The notes under the pieces: model-generated
The model's database searches: none
What the model was told of the DNA's origin: nothing
Seen by the model: the letters and a program-made list of their open reading frames with translations, nothing else
From: Terfezia claveryi
Lineage: Eukaryota > Ascomycota > Pezizomycetes > Pezizales > Pezizaceae
NCBI GenBank assembly: GCA_015179025.1
Contig: WHUX01000003.1
Span: 496,001-560,000, forward strand
DNA: 64,000 bases
Direction of reading: 5' to 3'
Translations under genes and position numbers: made by a program
Part shown: positions 52,555 to 62,689 of the stretch, in pieces
Layout of the letters: the number at the start of each line of letters is the position of its first letter
Numbering within the stretch: the first letter of the stretch is position 1

Positions 52555-52869
52555 TTGCAGTCGCCATTAGACGGTGGAAGAAGAAGAAGGCAGATCTCCA
52601 AGGGTTTTTCGGTGTACAAAGTCTCTGACCAAGAAAGCACGGTCATAAGGGTAAGGAAAGGTAAACCTATTCCACCCTCAGTTGAAGAGCGAGCTGCATT
52701 AGCACCTGCTAGCAGAATGTTATTTGGCAGTTCTCAGCCCCAGGAAGGTGAGGGCAGCCAGAGAAAAGCCCACAGGGCAGACCTCGAGCAAACCCCAAGA
52801 CCCCAAGGGCATTCTCAGTCAGTTATTCCGAGTTCTGTTTTTCCTACCCCAGCTGTTGAATTTTTTTGA
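52555..52869 (+). CDS. hypothetical ORF
   Basis: 104 codons: a basic start GGRRRRQISKGFSVYKVSDQ, then VRKGKPIPPSVEERAALAPA and a Gln/Pro-rich end. No domain, weak evidence for expression. Preceded by short GAGCC..AGAGCTCA repeats (52455-52520). Confidence 0.25.
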   Translation: MQSPLDGGRRRRQISKGFSVYKVSDQESTVIRVRKGKPIPPSVEERAALAPASRMLFGSSQPQEGEGSQRKAHRADLEQTPRPQGHSQSVIPSSVFPTPAVEFF

Positions 52870-53014
52870 AAGTCTCCTACCCACTCTCGAAGGTATTCAA
52901 GCCGTTGTAGGAGGAATCCCGACTTTTACAGTCAGAGACGTCAATACTAAACCCGGATTGCAGCGAAGAGGAGGAAGAAGAAGTACAGAAAACAAGAGAC
53001 TGAGCCCACCTAGC

Positions 53015-53220
53015 ACAGTGGCCAGGCCACCATTCAGGCCGCCGTGAGCCTGGATTGAGGGCCGAGGCCAGTGCTGGCCTGAAACAGCCTGGACGGGCCC
53101 CGGCGAGCAATCTGTGGACTGGGCTACCTGACTACTCATACGGGCCGTCCAGTCCGTCCAGGCCAGTCCAGGCCAAAGCACACAATTTAGGCTGGTCTGG
53201 TCCGGACCAGGCTATAGAGG
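53015..53220. repeat. diverged relative of the hAT-like MITE
   Basis: CAGTGGCCAGGCCACC, GAGGGCCGAGGCCAG, GGCCTGAAACAGCCTGGACG and GGGCCCCGGC follow the same order as the left part of the MITE at 38304. The exact terminal repeats and an 8-bp duplication are not evident, so this is an old or partial copy. Confidence 0.55.
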
Positions 53221-53289
53221 CGGACTAACGCACAAACAATTAATAGGCAATTCGGCTAACTATATAAGAGATATAGGTATTTGTCGAAA

Positions 53290-53370
53290 TAAATTCATTT
53301 TATTCTCCAGTCTCATCAGAGCATCGCAGTCTCATCGGAGCATCGCAGTCTCATCAGAGCGTTGCTGAGG
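53290..53370. repeat. CAGTCTCATC tandem units
   Basis: CAGTCTCATC(A/G)GAGCATCG is repeated about three times between 53308 and 53364. The AT-rich sequence before it could be an LTR, but no partner was found. Confidence 0.55.
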
Positions 53371-53374
53371 AGGT

Positions 53375-54920
53375 ATGCTACAAAACCCCGCTTATATTAG
53401 AACATATACTAACTATGCATGTCAAACCACCCAGCCTCTCAAAAAGCCTTTGGCTTGTGGCCAAAAAGACAGCCACGTTCTGAAATCCTCGCTAAAGTGG
53501 GCCCTGAACGAGGTGATCCAAGCTGATATGCCAACCAGCACTTCTTTACCGTCCTGAACAGAGGTCCACAAAAAAGCTGGCTACACCACATCGGCAAAGC
53601 AGAGTCAGCAGCGTGTTCATGTGGACATCCCACCGAGACAGGAGAGCACATTGTCTTTACATGCCCACGTTTCAACCGATATCGGAGGCTCTTGTTGGGG
53701 GAAAAGAGTAGCTGGGAAGAGCTCGACAAGGCGGAGTGGAGAAAAGAAGGGGAAGAGAGTTACGAGGCCACGGAGGCCTTTTTCGGGTTATTATATAAAG
53801 AACTCACTTAGGAGTTCGCTGCCGTCGGGAGGCTCGAGATGAAGAGAGAGATTTACGAATTTTCACGAGTTTCCTTGCTTTTCAGTCCCATTTATCTCAG
53901 TTCTGTCAGTTCACGCGGTCATTTCCAGTTTACCTCAGCTTCTAGTCTTTCAAGTTCTTCATTCCGCAGTCGTGCACCAGTCAGGCCTCCGGGTCATCGG
54001 CTAAGTCCGTTAATGACAGCATAGGGCCTTCTGCAAGTTCGTGTATTTAAGTTTGCGTGGGGTTTGCAGATTAACTTGCCTATCCCTTGAATCCACCGGG
54101 TTTCCGCGTGGCTCCTCATAGCCCCCTAACGGGGCTGCATAGGAGTACCAAGTATTTAAAAAAAAAAAAAAAAATTTACCGTCCTGACATGACGATTTCC
54201 CTGGTGGCATGCAATATGCGAAGTTATAACAGCAGGAAGCTCGCCCCGCTTGCAGGAAGAATAAAAGGTTAACCTGGATGCAGAATTTGTGTTGCAGGAT
54301 GTGAAAGAGTTAAAAGCAAGGAAGGTGGATTTGGCAAGCCAAGGGCGAACGGGTACCTTTGATGACAACTGGATCAACCACTGGGAAATCCCTTCCCTTG
54401 TTGACGATTTCTTCAAGACCTGGTGGCGGAGGTAGAAGAAGGAAAAGATAGATATTGGAGTAGTAGTCGATAAGGCAAAAGCCGTTTTGACGGTGGAATT
54501 CGTTAAATCGTCGATCCAATTTGGTGCAAAGGTTCCAGAAAAAATGGTGTAGGATACTTTAGTCTTCAGAACGGATTCATCCTTAGCGGTCTCACTATCT
54601 TGACGGCACTTATATACGCCGCAGAACGACCCAATTATCCATACTAAGAATGATCCGCCTATAGAGTTGGGAATATATACCCCAGCCCCTCTAGAATGCA
54701 AAGATCGAACCCAGCTTACAATTGTCAAAACAGAAAAGGAGGCTGAAAACCGCAATGACCCAATTTGTTGCAGAGTGGCTCACGATTTTGAGCTAGTCAA
54801 TGTACGTATTGCTAAGTATCTGGAACCAGTGGACAGTATCACTCAAATGAACGGCTGGATGGTAGGAGATCCTTCTTCAAAACAGACGCAGACAGGGGCT
54901 TTCAGCAGAAAATTTGCGCC
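53375..54920 (+). pseudogene. decayed gene, possibly LTR-retrotransposon gag-pol, split by L2
   Basis: Plus-strand fragments on both sides of the L2 insertion (SSLKWALNEVIQADMPTSTS before; DVKELKARKVDLASQGRTGT, FDDNWINHWEIPSLVDDFFK and RVAHDFELVNVRIAKYLEPV after) look like one decayed polypeptide. Gag or protease identity is only inferred from the gypsy-like RT remnant that follows at 55075. Confidence 0.35.
53558..54174 (+). mobile_element. 5'-truncated LINE L2 with target duplication
   Basis: Bounded by TTTACCGTCCTGA (53545-53557 and 54175-54187). The coding part gives KSWLHHIGKAESAACSCG, HPTETGEHIVFTCPRF and SWEELDKAEWRKEGEESYEA; then come the L2 3' UTR, GCAGATTAACTTGCC, CTAACGGGGCTGCATAGGAG and an A-run. 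Confidence 0.9.
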
Positions 54921-55074
54921 AAGGAGGAGGAATCCATAAACCGCACCTGCTTCGAGATTTTCCACCAGATCTGGATCTCTCACAGGATGCTGTTTGGCCA
55001 GAAGAATGGCCCAGCAACCTTTAGGAGGAGTGCGGTGGTAATGTGGGGTTAATTGCTACAAAAGGGAAGACCAA

Positions 55075-55480
55075 ATGTACTTCGACGGTATCATTGGGAA
55101 AGTTCTGAAGTATGAATATCTCTCGCTCAGAGGCTTGTTTCAGGAGCTGCTGCAGCGTTGCTTGCTTGTTGGTTGGAAGCTTAAGCCCAGAAAGACCATA
55201 TTTGGTTTGAAGAGATATGTAGAGTCGGTTGGGATGGCTTGGCCGGAAAAAAGCGTTGGTATGGGTTCGAAGTGCATGAGCGCAGTGGCTCGACTTCGTT
55301 ATCCAAATATTAAGTCGGAGACGAGATCTCTGCTGGGGTTCCCAAATCAATTCCGGCGAATTCCAGTCTCTGCTCTGATGGTTACGGCGCTTACAGCTTG
55401 ACAAGGGGCAAAGAGAAGACTTTGGTGGTTACCCCAGAGGCATTGATCGAATTCGATTAGGTCATAGTGATATTGATGAA
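55075..55480 (+). pseudogene. gypsy-type reverse transcriptase remnant
   Basis: GWKLKPRKTIFGLKRYVESV, VARLRYPNIKSETRSLLGF and PNQFRR follow the layout of the gypsy RT C-terminal region (KLKP.K..F, then ..R.FLG..N..RRF). Continuing downstream, KEKTLVVTPEALIEFD matches the linker to RNase H before a stop near 55460. The catalytic YxDD part is not readable upstream. The motif TAGTCTGGTTGGCACAA interrupts it at 55496. Confidence 0.55.
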
Positions 55481-56130
55481 CACCGTGGTCTACATTAGTC
55501 TGGTTGGCACAAGCCCATCCACAGGGTCTACATGGAGTTTATTTCAGCAACTAATCTAATGTACGTAGCCTAAACTATACCTTCGCCATGGGTTGCGTAT
55601 AACTATTTAAGCATGCAATCTCTATGTACCTGATGCCATTCCTCCGATATACCAGCCAGCAGATCATCCCAGTTTACGGCTATCTGATTTATACCTGACA
55701 AAGATTCCAAATACTATGACAGTGAGACTACACACTAAATACTACATACTTTGCAGTCCAACTTTGACTTGCACATTATTATCTCAGTCAACATACCGTC
55801 CATCGGGACCCTAATTATACCGAGAAGCAGCCATTGAGATAGCACTGCGTTACCATACGATAGATACTCTCATAGTCTGGTTACTAGAGCCAACATGGTG
55901 CACCTAGATTACGCCCCAATAGAGCAATCGCGGCAGCTGTCCCAACATGAGCCTTCCTCTCGACCTGAAACCGATGAGGTTGAAGGCCCTGATTCTTCTT
56001 GTTCTGCTCCGGACTCTACTTCATATCAACCGCCAGCGTTATATCCACTCCCTCGAATCGTTACCGCCCACCCCGTCATCATCATGAATGTAGTCGGTCT
56101 TCTCCTATTGTTTCTCGCCACCCTCTTAAT

Positions 56131-56205
56131 GTAAGCTACTCACCCCCGCCATGAACGTGAGTCTGGGTATTGGGGAAGGAGTTGGGACGGAACTAATACA
56201 ATAAG
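56131..56205 (+). other. intron after the first membrane helix
   Basis: 75 bp, donor GTAAGC, branch-like ACTAATAC 13 bases before the acceptor AAG. Splicing joins phase-2 exon 1 in frame to the Thr-rich exon. The second copy keeps nearly the same intron (about 57810-57887). Confidence 0.7.
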
Positions 56206-56750
56206 CAGCATTCGAAAAGCAGCGCCGCCAATCAACACTTCAGAAGTCACCACCCCCACTGCTAACACCGCTCTCACGGTCACTTGCATCATGGTCACCA
56301 TCACCACCACCACGGCCACCACCACGGTCACCCACACTGCCCCCGCTGTCACCACCAACATTTCGCCTACCGAGACTGAAACTGCCCCGGCTGTGACCAC
56401 CACTACGACGCCCACCGAGACCGAAACCGCCGTTCCTCTCATCACCACCATCACGTCAACGGTCACCGAAATCGCTGACGTTGCTCTTACCATCACCGTG
56501 ACGATAACGGACACCATCGTTTTTCCTCTCACCACCATCATCACCCCAATGTTCACCATAACTGCCCCGGCTGACACCACAACCATCACCACAACCATCA
56601 CCCCAACCGTCACCGAAACTGCCCCCGCCATCTCTATCACTACCACACCCACCTCTTCCCTGAGAGCCCCATCACCAAGCATCACAGAAGGGAGGGAGAG
56701 TGAAGCAATGGTCAAGGGATTAGATTCGTATAAAAAAATGGTGGAGTGCC

Positions 56751-57328
56751 GGTCTTTGACCGCCCTCTTCTACACGCTCACAGACAAGCACTCGGCAGCA
56801 TCAAGGACTGGGAGGATCTCGACTACCCGATCTGGATCGAAGAGGAGGAGGAGGACAATTGGGATGCTGTCGAAGCTTTCTTCGGCTTTCTGTACAAGCG
56901 GATGGTAGGAAGGAGGCATGGGTATATGTAAAAACAGGAGGGGGCGGCGCGATCAAGACACGGCGATTCTAACATCCATCCACGCTAGGATGGGCTGGCC
57001 TTAGCTGGCTGGTAGCACTCACGAGTTCCCTTACACGTTTTTCTCACACTGTAAGTCATTTCTTGTTGGTATTTTGACTTTCAGTCGGCTTCCGGTAGGG
57101 GCCTCAGTCAGGCCTCCTGGGGTCATCTGCCATTGGCGGTTAATGACAGAATGGAGGCCCCCTGCCCTACGATTTCCCTTTATATTTGTATCTATCTTCA
57201 TTTCTTTCTGCGCGCCGGACCTGGCAGATTAACTTGCCTTGTCCTGAATCCACCCGGGCTTCCGGGTGGCTCTTCATGGTCCCCTTACTGGGACCGAATA
57301 AGAGTAACAAGTATTTAAAAATAAATAA
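56751..57328 (+). mobile_element. 5'-truncated LINE L2 inside the Thr-rich gene
   Basis: Flanked by AAAAAAATGGTGGAGTGCC (56732-56750 and 57329-57347). It starts within the ORF2 C terminus (DWEDLDYPIWIEEEEEDNWD, AVEAFFGFLYKRM), continues with the L2 3' UTR, GCAGATTAACTTGCC, and ends GTAACAAGTATTT then A-rich. Confidence 0.88.
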
Positions 57329-57789
57329 AAAAAAATGGTGGAGTGCCTCTTGGCTATCTTGGCGCTTGGCATTATAGGTTGGTTCATCAGGGCATCTAAG
57401 AGGGCTATCAAGGTGCAAGTGGAGCTGGAGAAACTGAGGGTGGGGTTGGAGGAACGAAAAGTGGAGGTGAAGATGCAGGAAGCAAATGGGGCCCTAGAAG
57501 TGGCAAAGGTGAAGATTGCAGGAGACAAGGAGAGGAAGGTCAAACAGAGGTAGCAAAAGAGAAGATTGCCGCTGAAGGACGTGTTTCAGAGACAGAGAAG
57601 GAAGTACAGGGAGAGAAGAAGGCGAATAGGGTATAAAGAACATGATTTTACTTATCAATTGTAAGGGAGGATAGATATTTTGCACGGCTTCATTGCATAC
57701 AAACAAGTTGGGTTTCAGAACATGCTGCCTCAGATTTATTGCTTTTTTTTTGACGTTAGTTGGCTCGTTGTTCCGTGAGCGTCGGCGTC

Positions 57790-58315
57790 CGCCTATTAGG
57801 TCTGGTCACCCTCTGCATGTAAGCTACCCATCTCCACCATAAGCGTGAGTTTATTGGTGAAAAGTTGAGAAGAGCTAATACAATAAGCAGGGAAAAGCGA
57901 CATACTTATGTCCCACTTTGGGCACCATGTGCACTGTTACCAGTGGTATGAGGGTCACTACCATCAACGTCACCACAAGCACCCAGACGACCACCTCCAC
58001 TGTCACCGAAACTGCCCCCGCCGTCACTACCACTACTACACCCACCTCTTCCCTGACAGCCCCATCCCCGAGTATAACAGAAGGGGGAAATAAAACAAAG
58101 ATCAAGGATTTGGTTCATCTTTCAAACTGGAGGGGAATATGGTGTGGGGCCTGTTCGCTGTCGTGGCTCTTGGCATTGTAGCTTGGGCTATCACATCGGA
58201 CAGGGCTATGAAGATGAATGTGGAGCTGGAGAAACGGAAGGTGGAGCTGAATGTAGAGCTGAAGAAACTGCAGGTGGCGGTGGAGGAACGAAAGGTGTGG
58301 GTGGAGGAAAAGTAG
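57790..58315 (+). pseudogene. second, decayed copy of the Thr-rich membrane/coiled-coil gene
   Basis: Begins in the middle of exon 1 (LLGLVTLC), keeps the intron (GTAAGCTACCC.. GCTAATACAATAAG) and a shorter Thr-rich stretch (STVTETAPAVTTTTTPTSSL, then SPSITEGG). In a shifted frame, 58139-58315 gives MVWGLFAVVALGIVAWAITS, a membrane helix, and a coiled coil VELEKRKVELNVELKKLQVA up to TAG. Sequence similar to copy 1 continues past the stop to about 58400. Frame breaks and the missing 5' end mark it as a pseudogene, although the 58-codon helix-plus-coil frame could still be translated alone. Confidence 0.55.
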
Positions 58316-58740
58316 GTTGGGGTGGAGGACCGGAAATGGAGGTGAAGATGCAGCAGGCAAAGGGGGCCATAGAAGTGGCAAAAGAGCAAGTTGCCTTCGA
58401 GAACGACAGGGGTCTCGGGCGGATGGAAGCAAGTACACAGAACTGGGATAAGATCATGATTCCTTTTTTTTTTCTAAGTCATGATCTTTTTTTTTTTTTC
58501 GCGCTTATTTTTACGGCTTTTCTTGTTCCCCCTTACCATTGTGTATTTCAAGCTTTACTTTTGCATTTTTTTCGCAAAGGGGAATAGATTTTGTGCTTGG
58601 AGCTCGTTGGCATACAACTAATTCAGGTTTTTAAAACATGCTTCCGGACACACATCACCTGTTGTGAAGTAAAAACTTTATAGTCCGCATAACCATGTTA
58701 GTATGTGCCCGATTGGAGGGTTGTCCAAGATCTTTTCTTT

Positions 58741-58865
58741 TGTTTTTGAAATATACTCAGGACTCACTCACATGCGATCCTAGTCTGGCGGGCAATGTGA
58801 TCCATGATGAGCCACCCGGAAACCCCGTGATTCAGAACAAGACAAGGTTATCTATCAGGTCCATA
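58741..58865 (-). mobile_element. decayed LINE L2 tail
   Basis: T-rich 58736-58750, then ACTCAGGACTC.., ATGATGAGCCACCCGGAAAC and GACAAGGTTA, the reverse complement of the L2 tail with many changes. Confidence 0.6.
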
Positions 58866-59140
58866 TGTTGAAAGGTTACTGAGCGAGGGTGTCGCTGGTA
58901 AGAAAACGGAGGAAGCAGTGGTGGACTATTAGTGCAATAAAGCAGAGAGTGAGAGTGAGCGAGTGTGAGCAGCAAATTTGTATATGTCTGTCTATCTAGA
59001 CGCATGAGAGCCTTGGGAGCTCGTATATATAGATACGAGTTCAGGGTAAAGATAGAGCGAGACAGTTCAAGCTAAATAACCTACTAAGGGTGATATCGTG
59101 TACATGCGTAAGCAGTGTACAGTATGTATGTACATGTGCA

Positions 59141-59559
59141 ACCGAGGCCCACAGAAAAGCTGGCTTCATCACATCAAGAAAGCGGACTCACCAGAATGCG
59201 TTTGTGGCCACCCATCAGAGACAGGAGATCACATCACGTTCGCCTGCCCACGTTTTGGTCGCATCAGAAATTTGCTCCTGAGCGGGAGGGGCAGCTGGGA
59301 GGAGCTCGACAAGCCGGAGTGGAGGAAAGAGGGGGAAGAGACATTCGAGGCCACCGAGGCGTTTTTCAAGCTCTTGTTCCATGAGCTCACTTAGTTCATC
59401 CATTGCTATTTTAGTCAATTTTGTATCTAGATCGCGCGGGTCTGGCAGATTAACTTGCCTAATCCTTCAAATCCACCCAGGCTTCTGGGTGGCTTCTCAT
59501 GGCCCCCCTAACGGGGCTGCATAGATAGTAACTAGTTTTAAAAAAAAATAAAAAAAATT
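59141..59559 (+). mobile_element. 5'-truncated LINE L2
   Basis: Starts at GPQKSWLHHIKKADSPECVC, continues GHPSETGDHITFACPRFGR and WEELDKPEWRKEGEETFEAT to the ORF2 stop at 59394, then the L2 3' UTR, GCAGATTAACTTGCC and an A-rich tail. Imperfect flanking repeats TATGTACATGTGCA (left) and TATGTACATATGTGCA (right) are probably its target duplication. Confidence 0.85.
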
Positions 59560-59984
59560 TATGTACATATGTGCACATGTGAAGAGAAGAAATAACTCAT
59601 GCGGCCGTTAAGCAGGTAGCAAGTATTCGCAATAGGTATCAGCAAAGTAAATAGCAAAGACACTTAGCTAGGTACGGGAATGGCTATTTACAACAATTCA
59701 AGATCACTGTCTAATGATGTGGAGAAAACTGGCAACCGGAATGCAAATTCTCTGTAGCCCATTCTACCCACCAATAGCACAAACAAAGATTGCAATCTAT
59801 ACGAGTTTACAATATCAAACTCTCACCAACCAACAAAGCCCATTGCCAATGGCACCTAGCATTACCTAGATACGTGGTATATTGTTGTAGATAGCGAGGT
59901 TTCTTATCATGATCATCCTCAAAGACGAGTCATATCAACCAGCGTAGTTAATGGGAGCCTGTCCAAGCTGCACACTGCACCCGC

Positions 59985-60700
59985 AGATATGGAAAGCATT
60001 GAATACCAAGCCCTCCGGAAGATATGCGGCGCGTATCACGGTACTGTAGTTTTACTGTCAAGCTATGTCATATATCGAACACAGAGACCCTGGATGTCAA
60101 GCTTTAAGACATGACAATCCCATGAGCGGCTCGAGCAATAAGAACACGCAACACAGATGTCCGCTGGCCCTTCCCACTGGCCCTTCCCCACTCCCACTGT
60201 CCACCATACATCATACATATATCAAAGATCATATCGTCGCCGCTTTCCATTCGGCATCGCCCTCTGTCGACGCACCTGCAGACCCCTCTCTCATGAGCTC
60301 TGGCAACACCAACAAAACAGCCATGAGCAGCCTCATACCCATCCCACTAATGGAATCCCACAGACCCCGTACTCTGGAGACAAAGGGAAATGGGCAGCTA
60401 AGATCGAGGGCCTCTTAGGCGAAGGATGGCGAGTTTGCTACACCGACGGAACCGGCAGGGCAGGACATCACGCTTCCGATTTCTACTCGGAGGACCGAAG
60501 GGGCAATAGGCATTACAGGACATGCCTACCTGGAGGAAGAATCGACAGTTGCTGACGCGGAACGCAAAGCCATATTGGTAGGTAGCCCTCACCGTACATA
60601 GAGGCACATCAATGATCGCAATCCTGTCTAACACTACGAGATATGTCGCCCTCGTCATGTACAACAATATGTACGCAGACTTCCGGGGAACAAGCACCGC
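59985..60700 (+). pseudogene. decayed LINE (RT end and RNase H start)
   Basis: SIEYQALRKICGAYHG near 60000 matches the RT C-terminal region of the LINEs (KLQYQALKRCVSAMHG). WRVCYTDGTGRAG (about 60430) is the start of an RNase H domain. After frame changes ATVADGELFAMQLAL-like EESTVADAERKAIL (60535-60580) and SMIAILSNT (60610) follow. Related to L1/L2 but distinct from both. Confidence 0.6.
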
Positions 60701-60823
60701 GACCCCTTCCCCCTCGTCTAAAGCTTTTCAGAATTTTCCGATCTTTTCTCTCCTTATCTTCGAGTGTTTGGCTATACTTGCACCTATTGGGCTTATTCTA
60801 TTTTATTTTTTAAATACCGAGTA

Positions 60824-61803
60824 CAGAGGACTCTCGATACAAGCATATCGTTCGGGCCGGGAGAAGTATGCTTGTAACCAATATATGCTTATAGAAAGAG
60901 AAAATAGGTAACTATAAAATGAAGTTAACTAGCCGGAAATGTTGTGGAATAGGCTTATGAATCCAAGAGCGTATATAAACAAGAAATATCCAAACGAGAG
61001 TAGTAGGTGTGGAGGCGGGAATGTCAAGGAGAGGAGGCACCAGAAAGTCAGTGAAGAGAAAAGGGGAGTAATCCTTCAATATGCGCGGGCGCTACCCTGA
61101 GGTGTAACCGGTCATGCCTAATGCTGTTGGACAACCGAAGATTTAAAAGAAAAGGCCATTGTTTTCACAGTCAGTATGAAGTATACATCATCGGATCACT
61201 CGGTCTGATACAAAACCAAGTAAGCTAATTTGACTGTGAACAGGTGACATAAAATTGAGAGTGCATCATTATTTGACATCTACGACCATAGACTGAAGAA
61301 AACGAGGCATCCCGTCCGCTCTGCCATATCTAAGCTTCAGATCGCCAGGCTAGTACTGCAGTGGGTGACCATGCGGGAATCCCTGGTGTTGTAGATTTTT
61401 TTGACTTCTGTTTTGTCTATGTCCACCACGATGATTGTAATGGTACTCCATCCCAATGCCGATACTCCCCAAATCCCAATTCCTCATAAGTTAATAAGTA
61501 CGGATAGGGGTATTCAATATTAAAATAATCAAGCGATTAAATTGAAAATTGTAATCGACGTTCTAAGCCGAAAATATTCGTTCAAGATGGAGTGACCCTC
61601 GATCATAGGACCCAGTAGTCTGGTTGCACTACCCCTCGCAGATTCAGTTGTTATCGCATCAAGATTGTCTCAGGAGATGCAATTCTGCGGGGTAATTTCT
61701 TATCGATAAGTACCTATTTGTGGTTTAGCGCTTCTCTCGACACACATACTAAGCGAAAAAAATGCTTATATCCGGTACCTATGCTTGTATCGAAAGACCT
61801 CTG
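60824..61803. mobile_element. 980-bp pogo-like non-autonomous element carrying a 5S rRNA gene
   Basis: The left end CAGAGGACTCTCGATACAAG and the right end CTTGTATCGAAAGACCTCTG are inverted repeats flanked by TA (60822-60823 and 61804-61805). Subterminal ATATGCTTATA motifs recur on both sides. No transposase frame is present. It lies within an L2 LINE tail and contains a complete-looking 5S rRNA gene at 61276. Its termini resemble those of the 725-1539 element (CTCCTCTG end), so the two are related. Confidence 0.78.
61276..61396 (+). rRNA. 5S ribosomal RNA gene
   Basis: The ~121-nt unit begins ACATCTACGACCATAG and ends GGTGTTGTAGAT, so its ends pair as helix I. Internal 5S landmarks follow in order: GGCATCCCGTCCGCTCTGCC, AGCTTCAGATCGCC, AGTACTGCAGTGGGTGACCA and CGGGAATCCCTGG. 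A T-run (61396-61402) follows as a Pol III terminator. Internal promoter regions appear present. Whether it is functional or a transposon-borne pseudogene cannot be decided; GACTGAAGAAAACGAG in the loop B-C region departs from the usual fungal sequence. Confidence 0.85.
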
Positions 61804-61875
61804 TACTCAAATGCGGTCCCGTTAGAGGGACCATGATGAGCCACCCAGAAACCCGAGTGGTATTGGGTTGATTAG

Positions 61876-62324
61876 GTGATATGTAGAGTTCTCCTTTCTA
61901 TTGATCTATGCTGGCTCCGAGTACTCTATATTGTTGCTGGGCCTGCAACTAGACCGGCCACCTTGATGGTGAGCTGGTTATAATATGTCCTTTTACGTAG
62001 GGTATCCGAATGAGTGGGGCGTCGTCAGCATACATACCTATCAAGGCGTCTTCCCTGTCTTCTCCGAAAGAACTGCGGGCAATATCCACGACATTCGGGA
62101 GGGAACACAGGCCTAGGACACACAATGATTCAAATGCTCCCGGAACGGGCAGAAGCGACATCGCCAGCAACTATTCAGAGTGGGGGTAGGGATAACTCCC
62201 GCATCACCCAGTTTACCGCTGTTCGGCTCCACTACGGAGCGGGAGTACGGATCTATCCACCAGCATGCTACCAGTCAAACCGTCTATGCCAATTAAACCT
62301 AAACGCCCAGGTGCCAAAGTGCAG
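61876..62324. other. no supported gene
   Basis: A 185-codon plus frame (62014-62571) and minus frames overlap with no recognised domains. Confidence 0.35.
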
Positions 62325-62591
62325 TCACTCACCACAGCCAGCAAACACCAAAAAGGTCTGGAACTCTGAAGGCCCCAGATCCCCCACAACTGCGAAATCG
62401 GAGGCGACACAGGAATCAGTTACGATGGGATCAGAGTTACATCCCTCAGCAGTCTGGCACCCGCAGTATTTACACGCTTTAAAGGAATTCAAAGGCTTTT
62501 GTACAGCAAAGCACATCGGAGTGCTATCACGCAAACAACACCACTCCCCGGCCCCGCAGATGTCTCCATAACAAGCGTCAACACCACCCAC
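62325..62591 (-). other. Cys-rich minus-strand ORF, doubtful
   Basis: The frame reads DACYGDICGAGEWCCLRDST, MCFAVQKPLNSFKACKYCGC and AEGCNSDPIVTDSC, eleven Cys within about 55 residues including a CC pair, as in small secreted fungal proteins. However, no signal peptide is seen upstream and the opposite strand leads into LINE-derived coding, so the pattern may be accidental. Confidence 0.2.
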
Positions 62592-62689
62592 CCAAGAGGG
62601 CGTTCAGAACATCAGAATGGAATAGAATGCACTCCCCACTTTCACCTGGCTCCTGACCAACCAGAGCCCACAGAACTCCTGGCTATAGG

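Larger units (their letters stand above)
55895..57553 (+). pseudogene. Thr-rich membrane/coiled-coil gene disrupted by LINE L2
   Basis: Exon 1 (55895-56130) encodes an acidic N-terminal tail (PETDEVEGPDSS) and a membrane helix NVVGLLLLFLATLL. Intron 56131-56205 has GTAAGC, ACTAATAC and AAG. Exon 2 gives a long Thr-rich region (TITTTTATTTV, TETETAPAVTTTTTP) up to SPSITEGRESEAMVKGLDSY. There L2 is inserted (56751-57328) with a duplication of up to 19 bp. Across it, one duplication copy joins in frame to a second membrane helix LLAILALGIIGWFI and a coiled coil VELEKLRVGLEERKVEVKM. So the ancestral protein had two membrane helices, a Thr-rich (probably glycosylated) loop and a coiled-coil tail. 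As it stands, exon 2 stops in LINE sequence after 312 residues in total. A second copy lies at 57790. Confidence 0.65.
60805..61875 (-). mobile_element. LINE L2 tail split by the pogo-like element
   Basis: T-rich sequence with TTTAAATACCGAG on the left and CTCAAATGCGGTCCCGTTAG then GGGACCATGATGAGCCACCC on the right form one reverse L2 tail once the intervening element and one TA are removed. Confidence 0.7.

Noticed and set aside
56140..56715. 191-codon minus-strand Val-rich frame
   Set aside because: Antisense of the Thr-rich exon; ACC/ACT codons read backwards give Val/Gly repeats.
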